64,000 bases of DNA from an uncultured Chloroflexota bacterium (GCA_913051545.1 CAJXCD010000001.1:1-64000); one strand, 5' to 3'; positions 42,313 through 52,880 are shown, counted from the first letter of the stretch. Notes: a model not told the origin generated them from the letters alone. A program made the numbers and translations.

Positions 42313-43281
42313 TTGGAACTAACTGAAGCCAGAACAATAACCCAAAACATATCAAATAATGTTAAAAAGGTTATCGTTGGTAAAGATCAAGCAGTAGACC
42401 TAGCTGTAGTTGCATTAATTTGTCAAGGCCACATCCTGATTGAAGACGTCCCTGGGGTCGGGAAAACCATGCTAGCTCGCAGTCTGGCCTTATCGACAGA
42501 ATGCGGATTTCGCAGAATTCAGTTCACCCCAGATCTTTTGCCAAGTGACATAACAGGAGTCTCCGTTTACAATCAAAAGTCATCTGAATTCGAATTCAGA
42601 GCTGGTCCGATTATTTCACAGCTAGTACTCGCTGATGAAATCAACAGAGCCACGCCCAAGACTCAATCTGCACTCCTAGAAGCCATGGATGAAGGCCAAG
42701 TGACTGTTGAAGGTTTCACTCACTTGGTACCAAGGCCTTTCATAGTAATGGCCACACAGAATCCAATTGAATACGAAGGCACGTTCCCTTTACCTGAAGC
42801 TCAGCTCGACCGTTTCTTATTAATGATTAAACTCGGCTATCCTACCGAAGAAGAAGAACTATTGGTCGTAAACAACCAGCAAGAATTACACCCCATAGAT
42901 AAGCTAAACCCAGTAGCAACATCTACTCAAATCATAGAAGTTCAAGAAGCAGTTAAGTCGATTTACGTCGATGACCTTATTCGAGAATACCTAGTTAAAT
43001 TCCCTAGCAATACACGAAATCACCCTGACGTTTCCCTGGGTAGTTCTCCTCGTGGATCACTAGCCCTTTTCCGAGGGGCACAAGCATTGGCACTTATACG
43101 TGGCAGAGACTATGTTCTACCTGACGACATCAAGGAACTAGCAGTTCCTATGCTTAGCCATAGAATTATAGTTTCTGCATCAGCGAGAATGAAAGGCGTA
43201 CAAAGTACCCAAATAGTCAACGACCTAGTGAATGAACTTGAAGTCCCTGGCGCAAAAGCTAAGGGTTGGTTTAGGAGTTAA
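42313..43281 (+). CDS. moxR: MoxR-family AAA+ ATPase
   Basis: A 322-residue AAA+ chaperone-like ATPase. Walker A is [17 protein letters not shown], Walker B is [23 protein letters not shown], and the sensor region reads [24 protein letters not shown]. The C-terminal lid has [29 protein letters not shown]. It is paired with DUF58 and a transglutaminase-like protein, the conserved trio found in many bacteria. TTG 42313 follows GGAGG by 6 bases; GTG at 42307 lies inside the ribosome-binding site. Confidence 0.94.
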   Translation: MELTEARTITQNISNNVKKVIVGKDQAVDLAVVALICQGHILIEDVPGVGKTMLARSLALSTECGFRRIQFTPDLLPSDITGVSVYNQKSSEFEFRAGPIISQLVLADEINRATPKTQSALLEAMDEGQVTVEGFTHLVPRPFIVMATQNPIEYEGTFPLPEAQLDRFLLMIKLGYPTEEEELLVVNNQQELHPIDKLNPVATSTQIIEVQEAVKSIYVDDLIREYLVKFPSNTRNHPDVSLGSSPRGSLALFRGAQALALIRGRDYVLPDDIKELAVPMLSHRIIVSASARMKGVQSTQIVNDLVNELEVPGAKAKGWFRS

Positions 43282-43284
43282 ACA

Positions 43285-44550
43285 TTGGGCCTATTCCAGG
43301 TCCGGCTTGAACGTAGATTTTTTCTCATTTTGGGACTGGTGGTCATAACTCTAGCGACCGGAATGGCAACTGGATTCGAGTTATTTTACCGTCTGCTATA
43401 CATCTTGGCTCTAACAATCCTAATCGGATTTTTGTGGAGCTGGGTAGACATTAGAGCTCTTAAAGTTACCGTAGACCGTCGCATACTTCAGGCACGAGTG
43501 GGAGATTCTATAAATGAGTCCTTTTCAGCGACAAATCATAGCATATCTCCCAAAAATCTATTAGAAATTGAAGATAAGTCCGATTTGCCTGGATATTTTG
43601 GGATGACTACCGTCAATATCAAACCAAAAGGTCATATATCGTGGGACATGACCTTTATAGCGAGAAAAAGAGGTCTCTACCATATAGGGCCTGTTAGAGT
43701 GTCAGTCTCCGACCCGTTCACAATTTTTTCAAGGGAAAGATATTTTGGGGACACTGATGAATTAATAATATTCCCAATGATCCATAATATCCAAGATTTC
43801 GCCGTTCCTATATCGGAACTTTCCGGCGACGGTTCTACAAGAAAACGAACTCATTCTGTTACTCCGCAGGCCTCGAACATAAGAGATTACGAATATGGAG
43901 ACAGTTTGAGTCGAGTCCATTGGAAAAGCACTGCAAGACTAGGGAAATTGATGTCGAAAGTGTTTGACCTAGGACGTGCTAGTGAAGCATGGATAATGGT
44001 CGATCTGGAACGAAATGTACAGTCAGGGGAGATGGAACAAAGTACAGACGAATACGCTGTTTCAATTGCAGCGTCCCTCTCAAAACAATACCTAGACTTA
44101 GGAATGCCTACCGGACTCATAGCTTATGGTTCCGAACGATATTTTCTTGGAGCTGAGACCGGCAAAGCACATTTTGACCGAATAATGCAGCAATTAGCTT
44201 TAAGCGATTCGAAGGGTGAGATACCACTACACACGGCACTGGCAAGAGAAGAGCCTATATGGGACCATCAAAGTTCTCTCGTTGTAATAACACCGTCTCC
44301 ATGTGAAAATTGGGTGACAGCCTTAAGAGAGCTTTCTAGACAAGGGGTTAAAGTGATAGTTATAGTCATTGACAATCAGTCTTTTGGAGGTGAACTCAAT
44401 TCACTTGAGGTACTTGCTCCACTAAACATGATAGGCATCCCGACATATGTAGTAAAAAAGGATGACGATTTTTCAGTGTCATTGAGGAGCGGTTCTACTG
44501 AGGTTGACGATATTGTACGTGATTCTATCCACAGCGATACTACGATATAA
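43285..44550 (+). CDS. DUF58-domain protein
   Basis: A 421-residue protein with two N-terminal membrane helices (about residues 12-50) and a C-terminal vWA-like DUF58 domain. The hallmark is IRDYEYGDSLSRVHWKSTARLGKLM near residues 207-231. The domain often works with MoxR in assembly of exported proteins or cell-surface enzymes; the exact job is unknown. The TTG start is 3 bases after the moxR stop, with AGGAG upstream. It is followed by the transglutaminase-like gene 44 bases later. Confidence 0.92.
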   Translation: MGLFQVRLERRFFLILGLVVITLATGMATGFELFYRLLYILALTILIGFLWSWVDIRALKVTVDRRILQARVGDSINESFSATNHSISPKNLLEIEDKSDLPGYFGMTTVNIKPKGHISWDMTFIARKRGLYHIGPVRVSVSDPFTIFSRERYFGDTDELIIFPMIHNIQDFAVPISELSGDGSTRKRTHSVTPQASNIRDYEYGDSLSRVHWKSTARLGKLMSKVFDLGRASEAWIMVDLERNVQSGEMEQSTDEYAVSIAASLSKQYLDLGMPTGLIAYGSERYFLGAETGKAHFDRIMQQLALSDSKGEIPLHTALAREEPIWDHQSSLVVITPSPCENWVTALRELSRQGVKVIVIVIDNQSFGGELNSLEVLAPLNMIGIPTYVVKKDDDFSVSLRSGSTEVDDIVRDSIHSDTTI

Positions 44551-44594
44551 ATATGATCCGATTATAATTAATTAGCTTTAGAATTATATGAACC

Positions 44595-47168
44595 ATGCAA
44601 TCTAAATATTCAGATAAATTTTTCAATCTCGCTCCGCGAGAGGGGTGGGAGTCTTTCGTCTTAATTACTGGCACTGTAAGCACGGTTGCATGGTCAGTCA
44701 GGGAAGCAAGCTGGGTAGAAACACCTGGAGCATTCATACTAGTAGCACTGGCTACCACAGTCGGATTGTCTTTTTCACGACTACGCATACCATCACTTCC
44801 TCTGCATCTGCTGAGCATTTTTTTAGGAGCAATACTCATTACTTGGCAGACGCAATATTTAGTACCTGGCATTTCTTTTGGCGCCAGGATTACAGAACTA
44901 TTTGCCAGACTAGAAGCGTGGTACAACGCTGCCGTTACAGGTAAAATTAGTACCGAATTACTGCCTTTTACAATAATACTCCTCTCTCTCTCCTGGCTAT
45001 TAGGATATCTTAGTTCTTGGTTCCTTTTCCGTCATGGTAATCCTTGGTTATGTTTGATTGCAGCTGGTCTAGCATTATTCACGAATCTAAGTTTCTTGCC
45101 TACTGGATATGAAAACAAGTTTTTTCTTTTCATGTTACCTGCCATGTTACTTATATGTAGAGTCAGCATGGCTCAAAAACATGATAAATGGCTAACTTCT
45201 GGAGTTAAATTCAGTATCTCTAGTAGTTGGGCAACTTTAGGAACCGTAACTGTACTCATTACATTAATTCTTGTGATATCGACGGTGATGCCAGTTAAAG
45301 TTTACGTTTCTCAACAGGCGGTCGAGATCTGGAAATTGGGCAGGGCACCAGTGGAGCAATTAGAGGAAGAATTCGCAAGGTTATTCTCCGGCATTACTTC
45401 TAGAAAGGAGATGTATGGAAGGTTTTTCGGTAAAATATTGCCATTTCAAGGACGTATTTCATTCAATGGCGAAAATGCAATATCTACTAGCTCAGAGGTT
45501 CCTACTTATTTAGTATCTAGGACTTACAGTAACTATACGGCACAAGGATGGTTAGCAGCCCCTACGCAAAAACAACTAATCACTACTAATTCATTTCCTC
45601 CACCCAGTGAAAATATAATGCGATCAATAAATTCTCAAAGTATTCAATTAGATTTTAATTCTAGTAAAGCTTTTCATGGAGGTAATGTTACCTGGATTAG
45701 TCGAGATGCGTTCGTTGAAACACTAAACCCACTGCAGTTTGACATTGAACTAAAAAATACGTCGCTGAATGCCGCATTTCCGGAAGATGTCAAAGATTTT
45801 GCAGTTAAAATCCGTCAGTATAGTCCTTTGTCAACAAAATATGACCTGTCCAGAATTTCCATGATGCTTCCTGAAGAGTTACTCCTACACAGTCCTAACC
45901 CTGACGACCCTGGATTAGATGGTTCACCACTGACTAAAATTACTTTAGAAAGAAAAGATCCGCTGATACCAGATGTAGTTTCATGGACATTTGATGGAGT
46001 CGTGCAGGCTGACGAGACGTACGCTGTAAAATCATATGTATCAGAAGCATCAAACGAAGATTTGCGACGCACCGGATCAAATTACAACAATTTTATTAAA
46101 GACCACTATCTACAACTTCCAGAGAATTTTCCTCCTAGCGTAATAAATCTGGCAAGAAATCTGACAAGAGATGCGGATAACCCTCTCGATAAAACTCTAT
46201 CAATCCAAGAATATCTACGAAGTGATATATTCGAATACTCTCAAGATATAGATAAACCTCCACCTGAAGCAGATGGAACTGAATATTTCTTGCTAAATAC
46301 CAAAAAGGGTTATAGCGATTATTTCGCTTCCTCTATGGCAGTAATGCTAAGAGCTTTGGGAATTCCAACAAGAATAGCTGCTGGATATGGCCCAGGATCA
46401 CCTGACGACAGCCAAACACGCAGGAATATACGTGACTCTGACAGCCACACTTGGACCCAAGTATATTTTCAAAATCACGGATGGGTAGATTTCGAACCTA
46501 CTTCTAATTGGCCTGACCCACGATCTGAAGGAGATGGTTTATACAGCAACAGTGGTGTTGGTAAATCTTATGCAGATGAAGAATGCTTTGAATTGCTTGA
46601 TTTTACCGGAGGGAACATGTCCGTTGGACAAATTTGTGAATCTGACGGGACACAAGATGATGTCCTGTCCCAAGAGCTACCATCTCAACCAAGCCCTATT
46701 GAAGTGATTGATATAAATGCTGTACCAGACAGTCCTATAGACACGAACGATTCCGGATCAGCTATTACATGGATTGCCTTGGCAATAATAATCTTCGTGA
46801 CATTGAGTACGATAATTAGACTATTTTGGATTCGCTCATCAAAGAACGTTCCTACTCCTGCACATTATTATGAGAAAATGTGTAGACTAGGTTTAATCGC
46901 CGGACTACCTAAACTATCTCATGAAACACCTCTTGAATATGGAGAAAGACTCCAATCTTCTGTACCTGCGTTATTGAAATCTGCTGAAACTATAGCGATC
47001 TCATTTTCTGAATATCGGTACAGCACGTCCAGCCTGCAAAATGAAACACAAAATACTCTAATGCAAAAAAGTTTTGCGACAGCCAATTTACGAGAATCGC
47101 TAAGAACTGTTCGTAACACCTTAACAATGCGCTCATTCAAACGGATTAGTGGCTTAGGAGAAAATTAG
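44595..47168 (+). CDS. Transglutaminase-like membrane protein with Cys-to-Ser active site
   Basis: An 857-residue TgpA-type protein. Several N-terminal membrane helices (about residues 17-235) precede a large extracytoplasmic part and one C-terminal helix near 725-745. The transglutaminase core (about residues 565-640) reads KKGYSDYFASSMAVMLRALGIPTR, where the nucleophile Cys is replaced by Ser574. The other two triad members remain: His in DSHTWTQVYF and Asp in WVDFEPT. It follows moxR and DUF58, its usual partners. The protein may be a pseudoenzyme or use Ser. The ogt start lies directly after its stop. Confidence 0.93.
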   Translation: MQSKYSDKFFNLAPREGWESFVLITGTVSTVAWSVREASWVETPGAFILVALATTVGLSFSRLRIPSLPLHLLSIFLGAILITWQTQYLVPGISFGARITELFARLEAWYNAAVTGKISTELLPFTIILLSLSWLLGYLSSWFLFRHGNPWLCLIAAGLALFTNLSFLPTGYENKFFLFMLPAMLLICRVSMAQKHDKWLTSGVKFSISSSWATLGTVTVLITLILVISTVMPVKVYVSQQAVEIWKLGRAPVEQLEEEFARLFSGITSRKEMYGRFFGKILPFQGRISFNGENAISTSSEVPTYLVSRTYSNYTAQGWLAAPTQKQLITTNSFPPPSENIMRSINSQSIQLDFNSSKAFHGGNVTWISRDAFVETLNPLQFDIELKNTSLNAAFPEDVKDFAVKIRQYSPLSTKYDLSRISMMLPEELLLHSPNPDDPGLDGSPLTKITLERKDPLIPDVVSWTFDGVVQADETYAVKSYVSEASNEDLRRTGSNYNNFIKDHYLQLPENFPPSVINLARNLTRDADNPLDKTLSIQEYLRSDIFEYSQDIDKPPPEADGTEYFLLNTKKGYSDYFASSMAVMLRALGIPTRIAAGYGPGSPDDSQTRRNIRDSDSHTWTQVYFQNHGWVDFEPTSNWPDPRSEGDGLYSNSGVGKSYADEECFELLDFTGGNMSVGQICESDGTQDDVLSQELPSQPSPIEVIDINAVPDSPIDTNDSGSAITWIALAIIIFVTLSTIIRLFWIRSSKNVPTPAHYYEKMCRLGLIAGLPKLSHETPLEYGERLQSSVPALLKSAETIAISFSEYRYSTSSLQNETQNTLMQKSFATANLRESLRTVRNTLTMRSFKRISGLGEN

Positions 47169-47711
47169 ATTTTCGAATCCAATTTTTATCATGACATTGT
47201 AGAAGTTTCTTTAGGGTGGATCGGGATTCTAGGATCTTCCAAAGGGTTGCGCAAAATCACTCTCCCTCAAAACCATCCCAATAACTGCCTCAAATTATTG
47301 GGTCCCAATGTCGACAGAGGAGTAAGGGACTATTCTTACTTTACAAAAGTAGCTGAATCATTATCTATGTATTTCGATGGAATACCTGTCTCATTTGAAG
47401 AAAATTTAATTGACCTGCAGGGAGCTAGCATATTTCAAAAACTAACTTGGCAAGCATGCCGGAAAATTCCTATAGGCGAAACTAGGAGCTATAAATGGCT
47501 AGCTGTCAAAATTGGAATCCCTAGTGGAGCAAGAGCTGTAGGACAAGCTATGGCAAAAAATCAGCTACCTATAATAGTACCGTGCCACAGAATCCTTGGG
47601 ATTAAAGGGCAGCTCGTCGGATTTGGAGGAAAAGCGAAACAAACACGAATGAAACACAAACTCTTAGAATTAGAATCTACCATGAGAACTAGGAAAGGGT
47701 TGGAGGTATAG
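47169..47711 (+). CDS. ogt: Methylated-DNA-protein-cysteine methyltransferase, AUU start
   Basis: Repairs O6-alkylguanine by transferring the alkyl group to its own Cys. The active site IIVPCHRILGIKG and the C-terminal GFGGKAKQTRMKHKLLELE are intact, and FQKLTWQACRKIPIGETRSY is the DNA-binding part. Upstream of the TTG at 47247 the frame continues as YHDIVEVSLGWIGILGSSKG, the usual N-domain start. No ATG, GTG or TTG occurs there. ATT at 47169 lies 8 bases after AGGAG (47156-47160) and directly after the previous stop, so I call an AUU start and 180 residues. The TTG would give 154 residues. Confidence 0.9.
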   Translation: MFESNFYHDIVEVSLGWIGILGSSKGLRKITLPQNHPNNCLKLLGPNVDRGVRDYSYFTKVAESLSMYFDGIPVSFEENLIDLQGASIFQKLTWQACRKIPIGETRSYKWLAVKIGIPSGARAVGQAMAKNQLPIIVPCHRILGIKGQLVGFGGKAKQTRMKHKLLELESTMRTRKGLEV

Positions 47712-47728
47712 AATCGCCTGATATTAAA

Positions 47729-47941
47729 TTAGTTTCGATCCTTCAAACTACGTAGTACTTCAAACGCCTTTTCCTTATTTTTCTTGTCGACCAACACTCT
47801 AACCGGAGAAGCAGATACTCCTAGAAACGTCGTGAAGTCTCCTTGCCCAACAAGTGCCGGTACTCCAGCATCCACTAAAATATCCCTCCACATTTCAGCT
47901 TCTATTTGTCCGGGAGCGGTAGCAATATGCACCCAATTCAT
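47729..47941 (-). CDS. DUF2007-type small protein
   Basis: A 70-residue protein recognised as DUF2007 (putative signal-transducing protein), with WVHIATAPGQIEAEMWRDIL and an SPVRVLVDKKNKEKAFEVL strand-helix end. These proteins have a ferredoxin-like fold and no known activity. Its ATG overlaps the dnaE stop by four bases, so it should be translated with dnaE. It converges with ogt. Confidence 0.85.
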   Translation of the reverse strand: MNWVHIATAPGQIEAEMWRDILVDAGVPALVGQGDFTTFLGVSASPVRVLVDKKNKEKAFEVLRSLKDRN

Positions 47942-50900
47942 CCGGCATTCTCACTAATCATAACTTCTCCCCTTGAACCTATAATTTTCTTGAGATCCGA
48001 CTCAAGTGTAGAATCAAGGTTTACTGTCACAATCGGCCACTCCATAGACACAATCCTTCCATCTAAAACAACATCTAAGTACACCTTAGATTCACCCCTG
48101 TTTTCAAGTAATACCTGCGTTACATCATCGAAAATTATCCTGTCATCTTCCAAATTATCGGATTCATACAACTTGACCTTCAAAAACAAATTACCATGAT
48201 TCTTATCACCTCTTTGGTTATCTGAATTAGGCCCTAACCCTGATGGTCTTGATTGAAGATTCGTCAATAATTCACCTCTCTCTGCATCCAGCTCCACTGG
48301 GTCACCAACGGGTTCGATATCACTTCCTATAACATATTCTTTGGCGCCTATACAACTGATACTTACTTCTCCGTGTCGTATACGAACGGCACCTTCAATT
48401 GTAAGTAGCTTTCCATGCTCCCAAAGTCCTTGCGTGATTGTTAAACGATCATGCCACACAAATACTTCTACACTAGAATCTAATAATGCAATAGTAGCTA
48501 TTATAAACGGCTTGTTTTCGCGAGTTGTTCTATGCGCGACATTGGCAACCTGTCCCGCCAACACAATCTTGTCCCCCCTCATACCGTCATTAATTTGACT
48601 AGCCGATGTTACAGCACTAGCAGACACATCACGAACCAGATTCATAAGCGGACTTTCTGTCGTCAAAGCTACTCCCATTAACTCTATTTCCCATGCATAA
48701 CATTGCGACGATGATAGTTCTACTTCGGGTATATTTATATGTGATAATGGAGCTTCTACAGATTCTCCGAAAAGGTCAAACATGGAAGTCTGGTCTGAAT
48801 TTTTCAAACTCGATTCACTATGTGCAAGCGAGAGGATCCGATCTATGGATTCTATCAATCCTCCTCGAAGCCCTAGATCATCAAAAGCACCGGCCTTAAT
48901 CAAACTCTCCATAGTCTTTTTGGTCAAACCACTACAATCAGCAGTTCTACACATCACTTCAAGTGATTCAAAAGGAACCCCCTCCTTCCGGGATTCAACT
49001 ATTCCTCTTACTGATTCGCTACCTACATTTTTTATGGATGAAAGACCAAACCTGACAGCCTTTCTTCCATTCTCGTTTGGATCTACAGTAAAATCCACTC
49101 CACTATGGTTTATGCTAGGAGGCAAAACGGTAATATCTAGCCTTTCACACTCTGCCACAGCTGTGGCAATCCTGTCACGATTTCCAGCATATGAATTCAT
49201 TAGACATGCCATATACTCCACGGTATAGTTCGCTTTAAAATAGGCTGTCCAATAGGATATAAGACCGTAACTCACTGCATGTGCCTTAGCAAAGCCATAG
49301 CCTGCAAAGGGCTCTATCAAATCAAAGACGTTTCCTGCAATGTCCAAAGAATGTCCCAGATTTAGTGCTCCTTGAATGAATTTTTTGCGTTCTTGCGCCA
49401 TTATTTCTGGAACTTTCTTCCCCATAGCCTTTCGCAAGATATCTGCCTCTCCTAATGTATATCCAGCAAAATCTCTTGCGATCAAGAAAACCTGATCCTG
49501 GTAAACTATAACTCCATGAGTGTCAGAAAGAATATCTATAAGTGTTTCATGTGGGAATTTGACTTGTACGCGACCGTGCTTAGCGTCAATAAATGTCTCG
49601 ATATGTTCCATCGGACCCGGTCTGTATAAAGCTATCATTGCCGCGACATCCGAAACAGAACTCGGCTTTAATTCTTTTATGTGCCTAGTCATACCAGCGC
49701 TTTCCATCTGGAATATGCCAACTGTGTCACCTCGAGCAAGGAGAGAAAACGCTTTTGCATCATCAAGTGGTATCTGTTCGAGTTCTATTCGAAATCCTTG
49801 CTTTTCAGATATAAGATCCAATGCTTTCGCCAGTATAGTTAAATTTGTCAATCCTAGAAAATCGAACTTTAATAGTCCTAGTTCTGCTACTGGAGCCATG
49901 GAATATTGAGTCATAGCTATAGAACCATCCCCACCACCCGTAGCCTTCTGGACGGGAACATTAACATCCAAAGGTTCTTCCGAAATCACTACGCCAGCAG
50001 CATGAGTACCAGCATTACGTATCGTGCCTTCAAGCCCTTTTGCCGTATCCAATAGATTTGTGACTGTCGAATCTGCCTCATATACTTCCTGAAGCTCGGA
50101 GCTTTCTGACAATGCTTCGTCTAACGATATATTCAAGCGCGCGGGAACCATACGGGCGATACGGTCCACTTCAGAGTAAGGCATATCGAGTGCACGACCT
50201 ACGTCCCTAACAGCCCCTTTAGCTCCAAGAGTTCCGAAGGTTATTATTTGAGCCACATGTTTACTACCATATTTTGAGACAACATAATCAAGTACCTCGC
50301 CCCTGCGGTCATCCTGGAAGTCCATATCGATATCTGGAAGCTCTTTACGTTCAATATTTAAGAATCTCTCAAATACAATCCTATAGGACAGTGGATTTAC
50401 GTCCGTAACATCTAGACAGAACAGTATTAAACTTCCGGCTGCGCTACCCCTGACAGCTGAAAGTATCCCTTTTGTTTTAGTAAATCGAAATATATCCCAA
50501 ACTATCAAAAAATAGTCAGCAAATTTAGTTTGCTTAATCACATCGAGCTCGAAATCCAGCCGTTCTTTCGCAGTCGAATCGTACCCTGGGATCCTCCGAG
50601 ACAACCCTTCGTAACACAATTGGGTCAAGTATTCATCAGCGCTTAGGCCGTTGTCCAACTTATACTGTGGCAAATGAGCCTCAGAAAAATCTAAGTCCAA
50701 ATTACACATTTCAGCTATGACATTTGTGTTTGAAATGGCATCAGGAACTTCGCTAAAAATAGCCTCCATTTCCTCTGTGCTTTTTAAGTAATATGAGTCT
50801 TCTGTCATCCGAAGACGGCGTTCGTCGTTAACATTGGTATTAGTATGTATGCATACAAGAATATCGTGCAATCTCGCATGCTCCTTTACCACGTAATGGG

Positions 50901-51507
50901 AATCGTTTGTTGCCACTAACGGAATACCAAGATCCTTATGAATATCAAATAATCCTTTGTTAATTGCAGGGAGTTGATCCACTCCACCATGTTCCATAAG
51001 TTCGAGATGATATTCTGGAAACAAATCCCGGTACCAAATTGCTGATTGTTTGGCTTCATCGAAGCGTCCTTGGGAAATCAAGGATGGTATTTCACCACTT
51101 GGACATCCGGACAAAACTATGAGTCCTTCATTGTATTGCTCGAGCAACTCCCGATCGATACGAGGTCTGTAATAAAATCCTTCTAGATGTGAATCACTCA
51201 CTAGTTTTATTAAATTTTTATATCCCTGATTATCTTTTGCAAGAACAGTCATATGAAACGGAGTCTTTTCATTAGGATTCTTATCGTGCCTACTTCCAGG
51301 AGCCACGTACATTTCACAACCGATAATAGGTTTTATACCTGCTTGTATGGATGTCTTGTAAAAATCTATAGCTCCATACAATCCCCCATGATCGGTAATC
51401 GCTAAACTATGCATTTTGTGCTCTGAGGCACGTTGAACAAGGTTACCTATTTTGCTAAACCCATCCAACATGCTATATTCGGTATGGACGTGTAAATGCG
51501 TAAACAA
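47938..51507 (-). CDS. dnaE: DNA polymerase III alpha subunit
   Basis: Replicative polymerase of about 1189 residues. The PHP domain opens with THLHVHTEYSMLDG and continues with SLAITDHGGLYGA. The polymerase active site has RGSAAGSLILFCLDVTDV and LPDIDMDFQDDRRGEVLDYV, with catalytic Asp residues. The helix-hairpin-helix and OB-fold parts lie at the end (VLAGQVANVAHRTTRENKPF). It is a DnaE-type, not PolC. TTG 51507 gives the usual MFTHLHVHTEYS start behind a GGGGGGA site; a TTG at 51534 would add nine residues. Confidence 0.97.
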   Translation of the reverse strand: MFTHLHVHTEYSMLDGFSKIGNLVQRASEHKMHSLAITDHGGLYGAIDFYKTSIQAGIKPIIGCEMYVAPGSRHDKNPNEKTPFHMTVLAKDNQGYKNLIKLVSDSHLEGFYYRPRIDRELLEQYNEGLIVLSGCPSGEIPSLISQGRFDEAKQSAIWYRDLFPEYHLELMEHGGVDQLPAINKGLFDIHKDLGIPLVATNDSHYVVKEHARLHDILVCIHTNTNVNDERRLRMTEDSYYLKSTEEMEAIFSEVPDAISNTNVIAEMCNLDLDFSEAHLPQYKLDNGLSADEYLTQLCYEGLSRRIPGYDSTAKERLDFELDVIKQTKFADYFLIVWDIFRFTKTKGILSAVRGSAAGSLILFCLDVTDVNPLSYRIVFERFLNIERKELPDIDMDFQDDRRGEVLDYVVSKYGSKHVAQIITFGTLGAKGAVRDVGRALDMPYSEVDRIARMVPARLNISLDEALSESSELQEVYEADSTVTNLLDTAKGLEGTIRNAGTHAAGVVISEEPLDVNVPVQKATGGGDGSIAMTQYSMAPVAELGLLKFDFLGLTNLTILAKALDLISEKQGFRIELEQIPLDDAKAFSLLARGDTVGIFQMESAGMTRHIKELKPSSVSDVAAMIALYRPGPMEHIETFIDAKHGRVQVKFPHETLIDILSDTHGVIVYQDQVFLIARDFAGYTLGEADILRKAMGKKVPEIMAQERKKFIQGALNLGHSLDIAGNVFDLIEPFAGYGFAKAHAVSYGLISYWTAYFKANYTVEYMACLMNSYAGNRDRIATAVAECERLDITVLPPSINHSGVDFTVDPNENGRKAVRFGLSSIKNVGSESVRGIVESRKEGVPFESLEVMCRTADCSGLTKKTMESLIKAGAFDDLGLRGGLIESIDRILSLAHSESSLKNSDQTSMFDLFGESVEAPLSHINIPEVELSSSQCYAWEIELMGVALTTESPLMNLVRDVSASAVTSASQINDGMRGDKIVLAGQVANVAHRTTRENKPFIIATIALLDSSVEVFVWHDRLTITQGLWEHGKLLTIEGAVRIRHGEVSISCIGAKEYVIGSDIEPVGDPVELDAERGELLTNLQSRPSGLGPNSDNQRGDKNHGNLFLKVKLYESDNLEDDRIIFDDVTQVLLENRGESKVYLDVVLDGRIVSMEWPIVTVNLDSTLESDLKKIIGSRGEVMISENAG

Positions 51508-51534
51508 AATTCCCCCCAAATAATAATCACTCAA

Positions 51535-51930
51535 CCATACTACATTTCTCTAATCAGTTCGTCTGCCCTAACCTACGAATCATGGGATTATTCACACTTA
51601 AGAACACAACGATAATTATTCTACAGCTCAAAGAAAATATTGAGTCATTATAGCAACAGTCACATCTTAAAATTGCAATGGGCAAACCAATAAATTGAAG
51701 AAGTTTTCGACACGACAGGTCCGTTACAATGCGAATTCAACACCAATATTTTCTCTAATTCAATAAGAATGCGATGTTTAACATCAAAGATACATCAAAC
51801 ACATAACAATGGTTACATGTGGTACCATAATTGTCTGTACCTTAGATGGCTGGAGATATCTGATCGACGCGTAATACAAAATTTAGCTTAACGCTTAAGT
51901 GTTCCGTAGCTAATCAGTAAGAGGATTTTA
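51535..51930. other. 396-bp divergent intergenic region
   Basis: The region lies between dnaE (-) and rplY (+). It is AT-rich with stops in every frame. The rplY leader contains an imperfect dyad TTAGCT/AGCTAA (51882-51915) about 16 bases before the ATG, which could influence its translation. I see no convincing promoter consensus and no recognisable RNA gene. Confidence 0.5.
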
Positions 51931-52611
51931 ATGGGTAATATATCACTGAAACTATTCAAGAGAATAGTTGTCGGCAAAAAAGTAAAAACGTTGAGGGAAA
52001 GTGGTACCACGCCTGTACATTTTTATGGCCGAGGGGTAGAATCTCAATCTCTTCAAGTAGGTACCAAAGAACTTAAATCAGTTATTTCTCAAGCTGGCGG
52101 CAATATTCCTGTTGATGTAGAAATTGAAGGTCAGGATGGGACAAATCTATGTTTCATTCAAGAGGTACAAAAACATCCTGCAAATGAAGCTTTATTACAT
52201 GCCGACTTTAACAGAGTCGATGCTGATAGGGTTCTACAAATAGAAGTACCGATTGTTTTGACCGGCGAGGCTCCAGCAGTTAGAACTCAAGGCGGGACTC
52301 TTCTTCAACCTCTATCGTCTGTTTTGGTTGAGAGTTTGCCCATGAATATACCAACTTCATTTGAATTGGATGTGAGCCAATTAGACGACTTTGAAAAGTC
52401 TCTTAGAGTAAGAGACATCTTAAGTAACTCAGATGTAAAACTACTCAGAAATGAAGATGCGATGGTAGCGAGAGTAGTTGCTCCCAAGATAGAGGAAGAG
52501 CCTGTAGCCGAGCAGGAGGAATTAGAAGGCGAAGAGGGAGAAATCACTGGTTTGGTCGAAGGCGAAGGTGAAGATCAGTCCACAGAAGAATCAGCGCGCG
52601 CAACTGAATAA
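51931..52611 (+). CDS. rplY: 50S ribosomal protein bL25 (CTC type)
   Basis: Binds 5S rRNA. The 226-residue product has the N-terminal L25 part (KVKTLRESGTTPVHFYGRGVES), the C-terminal TL5 domain (EVPIVLTGEAPAVRTQGGTLLQ), and a long acidic tail (EEPVAEQEELEGEEGEI). This is the CTC form rather than the short enteric L25. The ATG has AGAGGA 5 bases upstream. It stands alone between dnaE and the metallo-beta-lactamase gene. Confidence 0.95.
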   Translation: MGNISLKLFKRIVVGKKVKTLRESGTTPVHFYGRGVESQSLQVGTKELKSVISQAGGNIPVDVEIEGQDGTNLCFIQEVQKHPANEALLHADFNRVDADRVLQIEVPIVLTGEAPAVRTQGGTLLQPLSSVLVESLPMNIPTSFELDVSQLDDFEKSLRVRDILSNSDVKLLRNEDAMVARVVAPKIEEEPVAEQEELEGEEGEITGLVEGEGEDQSTEESARATE

Positions 52612-52880
52612 CTTTACGGAAGCAGATCGAATCCGAGAAATAACATCACAACGCATCATCCCGTACGACATCTTTGAGTATTAAGTCCGACTTTAAGTAC
52701 ATGAGTCTGTTCATTCCCCATTTATGCTAGATTTGATATCTATTTTCCTATAATCTGGTGACTGAGCATTTTGTATGCATCTCTTTGTAGAAACCACGTG
52801 TTATTATATTTTGTATCAGTCAAATGATTCTAAATACCGATACCTTCACCTAAAGCCTCAAGGATTTTTGGAGACGGATT

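Noticed and set aside
48782-49228. 148-codon plus-strand frame inside dnaE
   Set aside because: It is antisense to a well-supported gene and lacks a ribosome-binding site or motifs.
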